In this document: one piece after another, positions 18,241-27,283 of the stretch | Position numbering within the stretch: the stretch's first letter is position 1 | How the letters are laid out: each line of letters starts with the position of its first letter | Assembly (NCBI GenBank): GCA_900547105.1 | Contig: URFL01000008.1 | Span: 1 to 64,000, forward strand | Reading direction: 5' to 3' | From: an uncultured Oscillospiraceae bacterium | Lineage (GTDB): Bacteria > Bacillota > Clostridia > Oscillospirales > Acutalibacteraceae | Length of the DNA stretch: 64,000 nucleotides | Made by a program: the position numbers and the translations under genes | Notes under the pieces: model-generated | Databases searched by the model: none | The model's input: the letters and a program-made list of their open reading frames with translations, nothing else | What the model was told of the DNA's origin: nothing

Positions 18241-18720
18241 ATGGCAGCGGCCAAGACCAATGTGATGCGTATTTTGGAGCAAAAGAAGATCGCTTACACA
18301 GCGCATACCTACCCTCATAACGGGAACGAAGCGGTGGATGGCGCTTCCATTGCCAAACTGACCGGGCAAGACCCTGCACGTGTGTTCAAAACTCTGGTGA
18401 CCAAAGGCCATAGCGGTGGTCACTTTGTGTTTGTACTGCCGGTAGAAGAAGAGCTGAACTTGAAAAAAGCCGCTGCCGCTGTAGGGGAGAAGTCGGTGGA
18501 CATGATTCATGTGAAAGAGCTGCTGCCGTTGACCGGCTATATCCGCGGCGGCTGTTCACCGGTCGGGATGAAAAAGCCATTTCCGACGGTGTTGGCACTG
18601 CAAGCGGAGCAACAGCCAACCATTCTGGTCAGCGGCGGCAAAATCGGCACACAGGTCGAAGTGGCACCGCAGGATCTTATCAAAATCACCGGTGCTCACT
18701 ACGCCGATATTCTTGCGTAA
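18241..18720 (+). CDS. ybaK: Cys-tRNA(Pro)/Cys-tRNA(Cys) deacylase
   Basis: 159 residues, the length of YbaK/EbsC proteins. Conserved K in RVFKTLV, the LPVEEELNLKK region and GYIRGGCSPVGMKK (catalytic-pocket Gly-Cys-Ser-Pro). It edits mischarged tRNA in trans. Ribosome-binding site AAAGGAG; co-oriented with the VTT gene. Confidence 0.93.
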   Translation: MAAAKTNVMRILEQKKIAYTAHTYPHNGNEAVDGASIAKLTGQDPARVFKTLVTKGHSGGHFVFVLPVEEELNLKKAAAAVGEKSVDMIHVKELLPLTGYIRGGCSPVGMKKPFPTVLALQAEQQPTILVSGGKIGTQVEVAPQDLIKITGAHYADILA

Positions 18721-18747
18721 TCGAATTGCTCCTCGCGCCTGGTTTTG

Positions 18748-18777
18748 TTGACAGCCGTTGCCGTTTCGTGCTATGAT
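18748..18777 (+). promoter_or_regulatory. promoter of the AraC regulator gene
   Basis: TTGACA, 18-base spacer, TATGAT. Confidence 0.75.
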
Positions 18778-18814
18778 ATCAAATATAAAGGTTGCCAGCA
18801 GGAGGGGAGAGTTC

Positions 18815-19684
18815 ATGCCCTTTTTCGTGGACAGTTATGCATTGCATGATGTAGATGATACTATCGTCAAGTGGCTTGTCGGCACATTTGAACCCAATTC
18901 AACATTCCGGCCACATTCGCATTATCGATTGGAAATTTCCATGATTCTTTCCGGCGAGGGAGAATACTGGGTGAATGGACATACTTATCCCATGAAAGTC
19001 GGGGACATTGTGTTGTTCAATAACGATGAACTGCATTGTATGCGCAATTCCGGCAGCGAACCGCTGGTGAACGGTGCTTTGGAGTTTGATCCGCGCTTTA
19101 TTTGGACAAACCCCTCGTATTCGTTTTATCAGGATTTTCTGTCCGTGTTTTTCAACCGTAACGAAAGTTTTCAAAACAAATTGGATCGCAAAAACACAGC
19201 GTTCCCCGGTATACAGCAAAAATTTTTGCAGATTCAAGAGGAATTTTTGCATCCGCAGCCTCATGGGGAGGCAGTCGTCAAAGCGCGTTTGCTGGGAATA
19301 TTGGCTGACTTGCTGCGGTACTACGATTTGTCCAAACCGCTTAACTTAAAACATGAACAGCACTACGCCGGTATGGATCAGGTGCTGATGTATATTGCTG
19401 AGCACTTTAATGAGGATATATCGTTGACTACACTCGCAGATATTCTGCATATCAACAAAACCTATTTCAGTCAAGTGTTCCGAGAAAGCAACGGCTTGCC
19501 GCCGAAGGAGTATATTGTAAAGGTGCGTATTGCGGCGGCGGCGCGGCAATTGAAATCCACTGACAGAGGGGTGCTGGAGATTGCCCAGTCTTGCGGCTTC
19601 AATAGTCTATCCAATTTTTACAGCGCGTTTAAGCGCGTAACCGGTAAAACCCCCACGCAATACCGCGACAATCCGTTGGATTAG
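18815..19684 (+). CDS. AraC family transcriptional regulator
   Basis: 289 residues from the ATG with GGAGGGGAGA upstream. N-terminal cupin (HSHYRLEISMILSGEGEY), C-terminal double helix-turn-helix (ITLT-like SLTTLADILHINKTYFSQVF and IAQSCGFNSLSNFYSAFKR). Typical of sugar-responsive regulators. It lies directly upstream of the CBM6 protein, peptide and glycosidase genes, their probable targets. Confidence 0.9.
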   Translation: MPFFVDSYALHDVDDTIVKWLVGTFEPNSTFRPHSHYRLEISMILSGEGEYWVNGHTYPMKVGDIVLFNNDELHCMRNSGSEPLVNGALEFDPRFIWTNPSYSFYQDFLSVFFNRNESFQNKLDRKNTAFPGIQQKFLQIQEEFLHPQPHGEAVVKARLLGILADLLRYYDLSKPLNLKHEQHYAGMDQVLMYIAEHFNEDISLTTLADILHINKTYFSQVFRESNGLPPKEYIVKVRIAAAARQLKSTDRGVLEIAQSCGFNSLSNFYSAFKRVTGKTPTQYRDNPLD

Positions 19685-19711
19685 CATCCGCTATATATTG
19701 TTTGATTCATT

Positions 19712-19742
19712 AAGCTCTATCCGCTACGGATAGAGCTTTTTT
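19712..19742 (+). terminator. terminator of the AraC gene
   Basis: AAGCTCTATCCG-CTA-CGGATAGAGCTT with TTTTTT following. Confidence 0.9.
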
Positions 19743-19751
19743 GTGCGAAAA

Positions 19752-19830
19752 ATCCGAATTATCCGAAAAAACAGGAATAACTTCTGTTAAAGCAGGAAGA
19801 TTTCAAAAACGACACATGGTAAACTTAATA
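19752..19830 (+). promoter_or_regulatory. AT-rich control region of the CBM6-peptide-glycosidase genes
   Basis: Holds two direct-repeat pairs: ATCCGAA at 19752 and 19761 (9-base period) and CAGGAA at 19772 and 19793 (21-base period, the spacing of AraC half-sites). A weak promoter (TTTCAA, 18 bases, TTAATA; 19801-19830) follows. The rest of the 243-base gap is an AT-rich leader with an extra AAAGGAGG at about 19872 not followed by an ATG. Confidence 0.4.
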
Positions 19831-19927
19831 AGGAAAATATGTGATTCTGTATATTTTATAGTTACATTGCAAAGGAGGCGGCTGTTTCACAACAGGTTAC
19901 CATTATAAAAAAGGAGAGGAATTCATC

Positions 19928-22762
19928 GTGAAAAAATGGAGAAAGCTTTTAAGCACCGCCTTGTGCGCGGCGATGGTCGTGTCCACACTGCCTATGGCAT
20001 GGTCTGCACAAGCGGACGACACAGCCACCGGGACAACATCGGTTCGTGTCGAAGCGGAAAATTACATTGCTAAATTGTCTACTTCCGATGCTAAGGTATC
20101 GGCTAATGCGGATGCGTCTGGCGAGAAAATTTTGGATAACACCAAAAACGGCCATGTCATTTGTTTGGGTGAGGTAGACACTACCGGGCTTCAAAGCGTT
20201 ACCATGAAGCTGGCCAATCCGCGTGCTTCGGTTACGTTCGACTTTTATCTGGATGGTGTGGATGAGATTCGAAAGGTCGTATCTCTGACCACAGAAAAAA
20301 CGTCGAGTAATTACGGCGATTGGGCGACATTCCAGGAATATTCGGCGAATGTGTTGCCCTCCGCGTCGGCTACGGCGCTGGTTGGTTTGCACAGTGTGTA
20401 TATGACGGTCACTGTCAATACCGCTGGCCAAACTAGCGGCGGTAACATCGACTATGTTGATTTTGCTTGCATCGCTCCGGAAGAGGTAGCTGATCGTACT
20501 GTTGAAAAGCAATTTGCTGCTGATATCAATTTTGACTTATCTGACAGCCGAATTACAGCCGGAGGTAATATCAACAATCAGCTCGTTGTAGATGGCGTTC
20601 GGGTTATCGGCAGTTTACAGACGAATTTTGTAATGGCTTATAGTCATGTTTCGTTGGAGAATTTGACAAGCATTGATATTGATTACGCACCCAGCAGTGG
20701 CTTGAAAATTGAAGTGTATTATGGCGATAATATGAATGATATGACTCGCATTGCTGCGCCATCATTGGGAACACAATTGACCCAAGAAGCCAGCGATGCC
20801 GGTCAAAAGTGGTATCAGGAAAAGAACTTCCGGGTTGAAAATTTCACGACAACGACCGTGGAAGGTGTTAGCGACACAAATCTTTTTTTCAAAATCACTT
20901 CGGATCGCGGCAATTTTAGGATGTTCACCCTTCACTATGCGGTTGATGAAAAACTGATTAAAACCGATAAAACCATCAATTTTGTTGATGGCATTGACGA
21001 AGCGTTGTCGTCCAAACCGTATAGTCTGAACAGCAAAGAAGCGGGTAATCATTTTGTTGAAAGCACGAATCCGGGAACGGTTTTGGCATACTCGGATGTT
21101 TCGCTGGATGGACTACAGTCGCTTGATTTCGATTATTCGAGCCAACCCGGCTTTAAGATGGATATTCTCTATGGCTTGGCAGCGGATACTGCGACGACGA
21201 TTGCCACGGTGACGGTGGGCACAGGCGCGTGGACGCCGTTTGTCAATAGCGGCGTTGTTGATTTGAACCTTTCGACCGAACTGCCTGAAAATGGCACACT
21301 GTTCTTTAAGTTAACCAGCGGCCGCTGCAACTTCAAAAACTTTACATTGCATTATGCAGAAGATGTCAGTGGTGCATGGGAATATCAGGCAGAGTCTTAT
21401 AGCTGGGGCGCTTCCAAGAATACGCCGAACTGGCTGAAAACAGCTACGACCAATTTGGTGGAAAGCCCGCAGAACGGCGATGTGTTCTATTTGGGCAAAG
21501 CCGATTTAAGCGATTTGTCCTTTATTACAGCGCGTGTGGCACTGCCCACTTCGCGTGGTGCGGAAGGAACATACACCTTCTACGCGGACATGGATGTGGA
21601 TTACGCTAATCTGACCAGCACCGCTTCCGGCTATAATCGTGACCGGTATAAGTATACGGATGCTAACCAGCTGACCGGTGGTGTTCAAATCGGACAGATG
21701 ACCGTAACGGGCGTTTCGCAGACCACCAATGACTGGAACACTTTTGCACATTTCTATACAAACGTTGATACATCCGTTCTGTCGGAAGGTGAACATCGCA
21801 TTTATATGCAGGTAAACAATACCAAAGGCAACGATCTTGGCAACATTGATTTCCTGCGTTTTGGTGGTTTACAAAAGAACAGTATTGATAAGACGTTCTC
21901 CTTTACAGCCACTGTGGAATTTGCCGGTAAATACAACGAGCTGATCGATACTAAAACGGCTGCCAGCAGCAGCGAGCTGAAAGATTTGTTGACTAACACC
22001 AGTGCGCCGGCGTTGGGTGGCTATGTGTTCAAGAGCTGGAGCGAGCCTGCGGATCACGCCGATCTGCTATACAATGCCGCATTGGCCTCCGGTGCTGCTG
22101 TAAAACTGACTGCCACCTATGAGGCCTCCGGTGATGCGTCGTACCACCTGTCCGGTCTTTCTGATATGACGGCGTGGAACGGCGATAACAGCATTACCAC
22201 CGAAACCGGTTTGTCGTTTGATACGCGTATTACGGTTGCAAAAGCTGCGGACAAAGGGGCGGTAGCCTATTGGGTGCTGGATGGTGCCAAAGTCGGCTTT
22301 GGTGCAGACAGTTATACATTCTACACCAGTGGCAACAACAACATCGCGGTGGTGTATGTCGGTGAAGCTGAGGAATCCGTGACGCCGTCTGTGGTGCTGC
22401 AGCAATCTTTGGCGCCGAACGCTGGTTCTGCATACAACTTCTCGGTGATTGCACAAACCTCTATTCCGAATGATGCATCCGTCAGTGAGTACGGCGTGAT
22501 ATATGCCGCCTCTAAAGAAGCGCTTGAAGCGGTTCGCAATGGTGAACAGGCCAATACGATTACCGTAACGTCCAGCAAAACCGGTAAAAATGTGCAGTAT
22601 ATGACACATTTGCTGCAAGTAAAAGCCGGAAAGACTCGTTTTGCCATGGCTTATGCTGTTGTAACAGTTGGCGGCGAACAACAGACCGTTTACAGCGCCC
22701 AATATGCAACGGTGACGACACCGAGCTCCGGTGCAGCGACGCCGACGATCAATGCTTTTTAA
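19928..22762 (+). CDS. secreted protein with CBM6-like modules, no recognised catalytic domain
   Basis: 944 residues from a GTG after AAAAGGAGAGG. Signal peptide to about residue 29 (ending SAQA). Two CBM6-type modules begin at VRVEAENY (about 40) and WEYQAESYSW (about 487). Between them are two related beta-rich modules (both with SLE/DGLQSLD-like and FFKLTS-x-R-x-NF segments). A Listeria-repeat-like segment and a C-terminal beta domain (about 735-944) follow. No dockerin, sortase motif or catalytic signature was seen. Perhaps a carbohydrate-binding surface or free factor; it precedes the peptide gene by 25 bases in one transcript. Confidence 0.75.
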   Translation: MKKWRKLLSTALCAAMVVSTLPMAWSAQADDTATGTTSVRVEAENYIAKLSTSDAKVSANADASGEKILDNTKNGHVICLGEVDTTGLQSVTMKLANPRASVTFDFYLDGVDEIRKVVSLTTEKTSSNYGDWATFQEYSANVLPSASATALVGLHSVYMTVTVNTAGQTSGGNIDYVDFACIAPEEVADRTVEKQFAADINFDLSDSRITAGGNINNQLVVDGVRVIGSLQTNFVMAYSHVSLENLTSIDIDYAPSSGLKIEVYYGDNMNDMTRIAAPSLGTQLTQEASDAGQKWYQEKNFRVENFTTTTVEGVSDTNLFFKITSDRGNFRMFTLHYAVDEKLIKTDKTINFVDGIDEALSSKPYSLNSKEAGNHFVESTNPGTVLAYSDVSLDGLQSLDFDYSSQPGFKMDILYGLAADTATTIATVTVGTGAWTPFVNSGVVDLNLSTELPENGTLFFKLTSGRCNFKNFTLHYAEDVSGAWEYQAESYSWGASKNTPNWLKTATTNLVESPQNGDVFYLGKADLSDLSFITARVALPTSRGAEGTYTFYADMDVDYANLTSTASGYNRDRYKYTDANQLTGGVQIGQMTVTGVSQTTNDWNTFAHFYTNVDTSVLSEGEHRIYMQVNNTKGNDLGNIDFLRFGGLQKNSIDKTFSFTATVEFAGKYNELIDTKTAASSSELKDLLTNTSAPALGGYVFKSWSEPADHADLLYNAALASGAAVKLTATYEASGDASYHLSGLSDMTAWNGDNSITTETGLSFDTRITVAKAADKGAVAYWVLDGAKVGFGADSYTFYTSGNNNIAVVYVGEAEESVTPSVVLQQSLAPNAGSAYNFSVIAQTSIPNDASVSEYGVIYAASKEALEAVRNGEQANTITVTSSKTGKNVQYMTHLLQVKAGKTRFAMAYAVVTVGGEQQTVYSAQYATVTTPSSGAATPTINAF

Positions 22763-22787
22763 ACACAACACACAAAGGAGATAAACT

Positions 22788-22922
22788 ATGAAAAAAGCTT
22801 ACGAAGCACCGGCTGTGGATGTTGAACGTTTTATGTATGAGGATGTCTTGACAAACAGCAGCGCTGATATTGGAACGGGCGACGGTAAACCCGACACCTT
22901 GGATGACGAACTGGGGATCTGA
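22788..22922 (+). CDS. small acidic peptide, 44 residues, unknown function
   Basis: Starts at an ATG with an excellent site (AAAGGAG, seven bases upstream) and ends with TGA. The N-terminal half reads MKKAYEAPAVDVERFMYEDV, then L-T-N-S-S, then an Asp/Gly-rich tail ending in DDELGI. No signal peptide or membrane helix. Peptides beginning MKK-x-YE-x-P and containing an EDV-x-T-x-S-like block recur in clostridial genomes, and resemble precursor-type peptides, but no function is known to me. It sits between two secreted glycan-protein genes. Confidence 0.7.
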   Translation: MKKAYEAPAVDVERFMYEDVLTNSSADIGTGDGKPDTLDDELGI

Positions 22923-22938
22923 CCGCTATTTTGGTGAT

Positions 22939-22969
22939 CAGACCACGCAGGATATTCCTGCTTGGTCTG
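22939..22969 (+). other. intergenic stem-loop in the secreted-glycan operon
   Basis: CAGACCA and TGGTCTG pair around an inner GCAGGA/TCCTGC stem with one mismatch. It is not followed by T residues, so it is more likely an mRNA-processing or stability element than a terminator. Confidence 0.55.
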
Positions 22970-22997
22970 TTGATAGAACGAAAAGAGAGGGAAAGCC

Positions 22998-25900
22998 ATG
23001 AAGAAATTTTGCAAAGTCCTTAGCTTGGCGCTGTGCGCCGCGCTAACGGCATCCTGTATTCCTGCTGCTTTGGCAGATACAGGCAGCACAACGGAGGTTG
23101 ATTTGGAAAACATGAAACCGTCATTTTACGAAGTGAACGCCAACAAGTGGCTGTACTTTGGTTGGGAAAATTGCGATGTAAAAAGCATTTCCACCATCGG
23201 CGGTGCCTTGTTCACGGCTGGTTCTGGTGCTGTTCGCCGCTATCCCGATAGCGGTTCAGGACTGAGAACTCCCAACTATGCTGCTTTGAGCGATGACGAA
23301 AAGCAGCAGGTTATGAAAGACACCGGTCTGACCGAAAAACAATTGACGGATTATTCTGACAAGGGTGGATTCGACCAAAAGACTTCGGCCATTCGGTATA
23401 CGGTGACCATCAACGGTACCGAGTACAAGCCGGACGAAACCTCGGCGGAGCGCCGTCAGAACACCAAATGGTATCAGGCGGATGGCTATATGAACAGCCC
23501 GACGTCCGAGTGGGCTGCCGGCAACACCGGCGTGGATGTGAAAATCCAGCATGTACCCGGAAACGTCAAACATACGGATGGCCGTGATGGGTGCGAGGTG
23601 TTCACACAGGTCACTTTGACTAACAGCTCGGCGATCGAGCAGACGGTGGTGCTGAATGTTGGCGCGCTGTCGGATTTTGAAGTGCCGATGGGTAGCTTGA
23701 AACCCGATTACGAAAGCAAGGATACCAGCAAATATTTCTATCCGCAGTGTGACGATAACTACTCGCTGTACAAAGTGGTTATCCCGGCAGGGGAGAACAA
23801 AAAGCTGGATTTCGCCGCCACTGTGTGGAACGCTATGACTCCCAAAGAGTTGAAAGCGATGGGTTCATTTGATGAGCAGTACGCCAGAACCAAAGCGTAC
23901 TACGACGACAAATTGAAGGATATGTCGCTGCCGGTCAGCCTGCCCAACGAGGAAATGAAGAATTCCTACATCAACAGCATGATCGTGATGTGGGAAACGA
24001 TTGTTAAGTCCAAATGGAACGAGGGCCTTGGATACAACAATGGCACAACTGACTACCAGATTCGCGGTTCGGCTGGTACGCGGGCCAAATCGGTCAAAAA
24101 CCCCGCCGATACGATGCATGGTTACTACTGCTATTTCCCGCACGATGTGCCCAACATGGTGGAGCAGTTTGTGCGTGATGGACGGTTTGATCTGGCCATG
24201 AACATCATGAACAGCCCCAACTATCAGACGCTGTACATGAAAGAAAAACATGGCGGCAACTTGGATGCTGTTCCGAAATACATTATTCCGTATGCCGCGC
24301 TGTGGCAGGCAATGAATGATGAGCAGCGCGCTCAGTACTTCACCGATGATGTGAAGGCGAAGATTAAAGCGGTTTCGCGCGAGGTCATCTCCTATATCAG
24401 TGATGGTGAAGATGAAGGTAGAGATGGCAGCGGCAATAGTACCACACTGCCGGGTATCAAGGGGATTATTCAAAGATCCGAAAGCCTCGATAACCTGCCG
24501 TATGATAACCTGATTACCGATAACTTTACCGCTATGCACGGCTTGGCAGCGTATCGCTACCTGGCTGATGCGTGGGGCTGGAATACGGCCGATCCGGACA
24601 GCACCGATGCCAAAGACGGTGAGGTCGCTTGGACGACGGCTCAAATGGAGTCGCTGAATACCGCGCTGAACGGCGCCATGGACGCCTTTATGGAACGCCA
24701 TGATATCGATTGGTATATGTGCGCGTTGAACGACGATTCCGGGTTCTGGAGGCGCCATGAGAGCGGCAGCATCCTTTATGACGGTAACTTTATTTGCAGC
24801 TCGCTGATGATGAGTACCTTCCCATGGGATGCGGTTCTGCGTGGCTACGATCTGGGAGGCACTTGGGCGGATTACTTTGAAAAATCCATGGATAACGCCG
24901 TGGAGCTGAAAAAGAAAATGAGCGCTAAGATCCCGGACGGCAGCTGGGGCGCCTGGTGGGGTCACGAATACGGCAGTGTGTACAATGTTGGCCAGAGTGT
25001 GCCGATGCTGTACAGCGACAAATATCGCACCGCTGTGGTGGAAAGCTACGAATGGCTGCTGAAAAACCAGACCGCGCCGTTCCAGTGGGCGGAAAGCTTT
25101 GACCGTGGTTTGAGCGCCGATGACTGGACCGAAGCGGCGATAGACTACGAAACCTGGGGACTCGGTTTCCTGCGTCAGGGCCTGTTGGAAGCGATTGCCT
25201 CGGTCAAAACCGATGGCACGGTGATTATCGGTCGCGGCGTTCCGAACGAGTGGATGGTGTCCGGCACCCCGATCGAATGGCAGAATATCTTTACCAACGA
25301 TGGTCGTAAAATTGAACATCTGAAGCTGTATGCACAGGATGCGAAAACCATCAAACTGGAGCTGACCGGTGACGATGCGATCAACGATATCGTGTTGGAT
25401 CTGGCGGCGCTGAAAGACAACATTGCGGCGGTTTCCACCGGTACGTTTGATAATGAAAACGGTACGGTGACCGTGGATAAAGCGACCAAAGAGTTGACCG
25501 TGACGTTGAAACACAGTATCGAAATTGACAATGGTGTGAAAACCCCCACCAATGTCAAGGCCACTGCGAAAGATCGCGATATCAACGTGACTTGGGATGC
25601 CATGGACAATGCCCGCGGCTATGTGGTGCAGGTCACTCTGTCCGGCGAAAAGATTGCTGAAGAAACGGTTGTGGATCCGACCTATACCTTGAAAGATGCT
25701 GTTCCGGGCATGGATTACTCTTTTGAAGTGAAGGCTCTGGGTAGCGGCTTGGATGAGAGCAGTTATTCTGATTTTGTTAAGGCAAAAACCGAAGTGCCGA
25801 CAGAAGCTCCCTCGGGCGACGGTTCTATTGTCCTCAATGATACCAAGGTCAACAAATCGACCATCAACGCCAATTTGACCGAGCTTGGCACGCTGGACTG

Positions 25901-27134
25901 GATTCAGACCGGCTTTGGTAGTCGCGGCGTGAATGATGTCATTGAACGCAAGAATCAGGATAAAGCCTATCTGCAGCGTTTCTACACGCCGTATAACAAT
26001 CGTGTGGGCGATATTTTGCTGAATACCGACATTGGCTATACCTACACTTGGACAGATGGTACGAGTCAAGCCGCCGGAACCAGTAAAACAGCGCTGAATT
26101 TGGGCGTGAACTTTGGCAATCCTGCCTCTTTGACCGAATCGGCCACTCTGTGGACGGTGACAGCTCCGGCTACTACCTTGAATGGCAACAAGCTGATTCT
26201 GGACTGGGGTGCTTGGCAAGCGAAAGGGCATATCGACATTTCGCTGAGCGATAACAGCGCTCCAAAACAGACGATTGATTTTGATATCACCAATCCGGAT
26301 GAGTTCCACCGTTATGAGATCGACTACAAGGTTCCTGAGGGAAGCAACGCAACGCTGGTGGTATCCTGCACGATTGAACAGAAGTATCACCAAGCCGGCA
26401 ACACCATTATTGCGGCCGCGATGCTGCAGGGTGATCCGGTAGAACTGGATTCGCTGTCTGTGAAAGCTCCCACCAAAACCGAGTATTGGATCGGCGATGA
26501 AGAGCTGGATCTGACTGATTTGGAAGTGACGGCGAACTACACCTTTGGTGATAGCCGCAAGCTGCCTGCCTCGTCTTACACGGTGAGCGGTTTCGACACT
26601 TCCGCTGCTGGTGAAAAAGAGGTTACCGTTAGTTACACCGAAAATGGAGTGACCAAGACTGCAACCTTTAATGTAACGGTGAAAGCAGCGCTGCTGACCA
26701 AAATCGAGTTTACGCCGCCTGCTAAAATCGTTTACAAGCTTGGTGAAGCGTTTGAGCACAGCGGTATGATGACCACCGCTTATTACGAAGGCCGTTCGCC
26801 CCGCAATGTGGAAGCCAGTGTTATCGGCTTTGATGCAAACAAGCTGGGCAAGCAGGATCTGACAGTCAGTTACACCGAAGGTGATGTCACCAAGACGGCT
26901 GTTTTGACGGTGTATGTGTATGAGCTGGGTGACATCGACAACGATACCCATGTGGATGCCACGGATGCATTGATGGCGCTGCAGTTGGCGGCGAACAAGA
27001 TCACCGTGGATGCCGGTCAAATGAAAGCAGCGAATGTAGACGGTGAAGGCAATGTCACAGCCGCCGATGCGTTGATGATTTTGAAGAAAGCCACTGGCGC
27101 GATTAACGATTTCCCGCGCGGCACCGGCGAATAA
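22998..27134 (+). CDS. secreted six-hairpin-like glycosidase with fibronectin, Ig-like and dockerin modules
   Basis: 1,378 residues, start after AGAGAGGGAAAG. Signal peptide to about residue 26 (ALA). The N-terminal beta-rich domain and an alpha-helical toroid-like region (about 300-760; DTMHGYYCYFPHDVPNMVEQ, WRRHESGSILYDGNF, AIDYETWGLG) recall (alpha/alpha)6 glycosidases, but I cannot name a GH family. Then a fibronectin type III module (about 850-930), a beta module (about 945-1150), two bacterial Ig-like domains (SYTVSGFDTSAAGEKEVTVS and a similar copy) and a dockerin (DALMALQLA / DALMILKKA). Third gene of the operon after the CBM6 protein and peptide. Confidence 0.78.
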   Translation: MKKFCKVLSLALCAALTASCIPAALADTGSTTEVDLENMKPSFYEVNANKWLYFGWENCDVKSISTIGGALFTAGSGAVRRYPDSGSGLRTPNYAALSDDEKQQVMKDTGLTEKQLTDYSDKGGFDQKTSAIRYTVTINGTEYKPDETSAERRQNTKWYQADGYMNSPTSEWAAGNTGVDVKIQHVPGNVKHTDGRDGCEVFTQVTLTNSSAIEQTVVLNVGALSDFEVPMGSLKPDYESKDTSKYFYPQCDDNYSLYKVVIPAGENKKLDFAATVWNAMTPKELKAMGSFDEQYARTKAYYDDKLKDMSLPVSLPNEEMKNSYINSMIVMWETIVKSKWNEGLGYNNGTTDYQIRGSAGTRAKSVKNPADTMHGYYCYFPHDVPNMVEQFVRDGRFDLAMNIMNSPNYQTLYMKEKHGGNLDAVPKYIIPYAALWQAMNDEQRAQYFTDDVKAKIKAVSREVISYISDGEDEGRDGSGNSTTLPGIKGIIQRSESLDNLPYDNLITDNFTAMHGLAAYRYLADAWGWNTADPDSTDAKDGEVAWTTAQMESLNTALNGAMDAFMERHDIDWYMCALNDDSGFWRRHESGSILYDGNFICSSLMMSTFPWDAVLRGYDLGGTWADYFEKSMDNAVELKKKMSAKIPDGSWGAWWGHEYGSVYNVGQSVPMLYSDKYRTAVVESYEWLLKNQTAPFQWAESFDRGLSADDWTEAAIDYETWGLGFLRQGLLEAIASVKTDGTVIIGRGVPNEWMVSGTPIEWQNIFTNDGRKIEHLKLYAQDAKTIKLELTGDDAINDIVLDLAALKDNIAAVSTGTFDNENGTVTVDKATKELTVTLKHSIEIDNGVKTPTNVKATAKDRDINVTWDAMDNARGYVVQVTLSGEKIAEETVVDPTYTLKDAVPGMDYSFEVKALGSGLDESSYSDFVKAKTEVPTEAPSGDGSIVLNDTKVNKSTINANLTELGTLDWIQTGFGSRGVNDVIERKNQDKAYLQRFYTPYNNRVGDILLNTDIGYTYTWTDGTSQAAGTSKTALNLGVNFGNPASLTESATLWTVTAPATTLNGNKLILDWGAWQAKGHIDISLSDNSAPKQTIDFDITNPDEFHRYEIDYKVPEGSNATLVVSCTIEQKYHQAGNTIIAAAMLQGDPVELDSLSVKAPTKTEYWIGDEELDLTDLEVTANYTFGDSRKLPASSYTVSGFDTSAAGEKEVTVSYTENGVTKTATFNVTVKAALLTKIEFTPPAKIVYKLGEAFEHSGMMTTAYYEGRSPRNVEASVIGFDANKLGKQDLTVSYTEGDVTKTAVLTVYVYELGDIDNDTHVDATDALMALQLAANKITVDAGQMKAANVDGEGNVTAADALMILKKATGAINDFPRGTGE

Positions 27135-27162
27135 TACTTGCTTATTCCTTATCTCCTTTTTT

Positions 27163-27200
27163 CCCCGGCAGAGTTCTCCGCTCTGCCGGGGTCTCCATTT
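27163..27200 (+). terminator. terminator of the secreted-glycan operon
   Basis: CCCCGGCAGAG and CTCTGCCGGGG stem with a seven-base loop, then TCTCCATTTT. Confidence 0.75.
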
Positions 27201-27241
27201 TATAACAAAATACTGCTGAAGAGAATATGACACATAAAGCA

Positions 27242-27273
27242 AACGCCCCGACGGGTATACCCATCGGGGCGTT
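27242..27273 (-). terminator. terminator of the MATE gene
   Basis: AACGCCCCGA pairs with TCGGGGCGTT, and the loop is itself the palindrome GGGTATACCC. It lies just after the MATE stop codon. Confidence 0.65.
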
Positions 27274-27283
27274 GAACATTTTT

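Noticed and set aside
23865..27242. Minus-strand open frame of 1,125 codons
   Set aside because: Shadow of the dockerin glycosidase; no ribosome-binding site and no recognisable domain.
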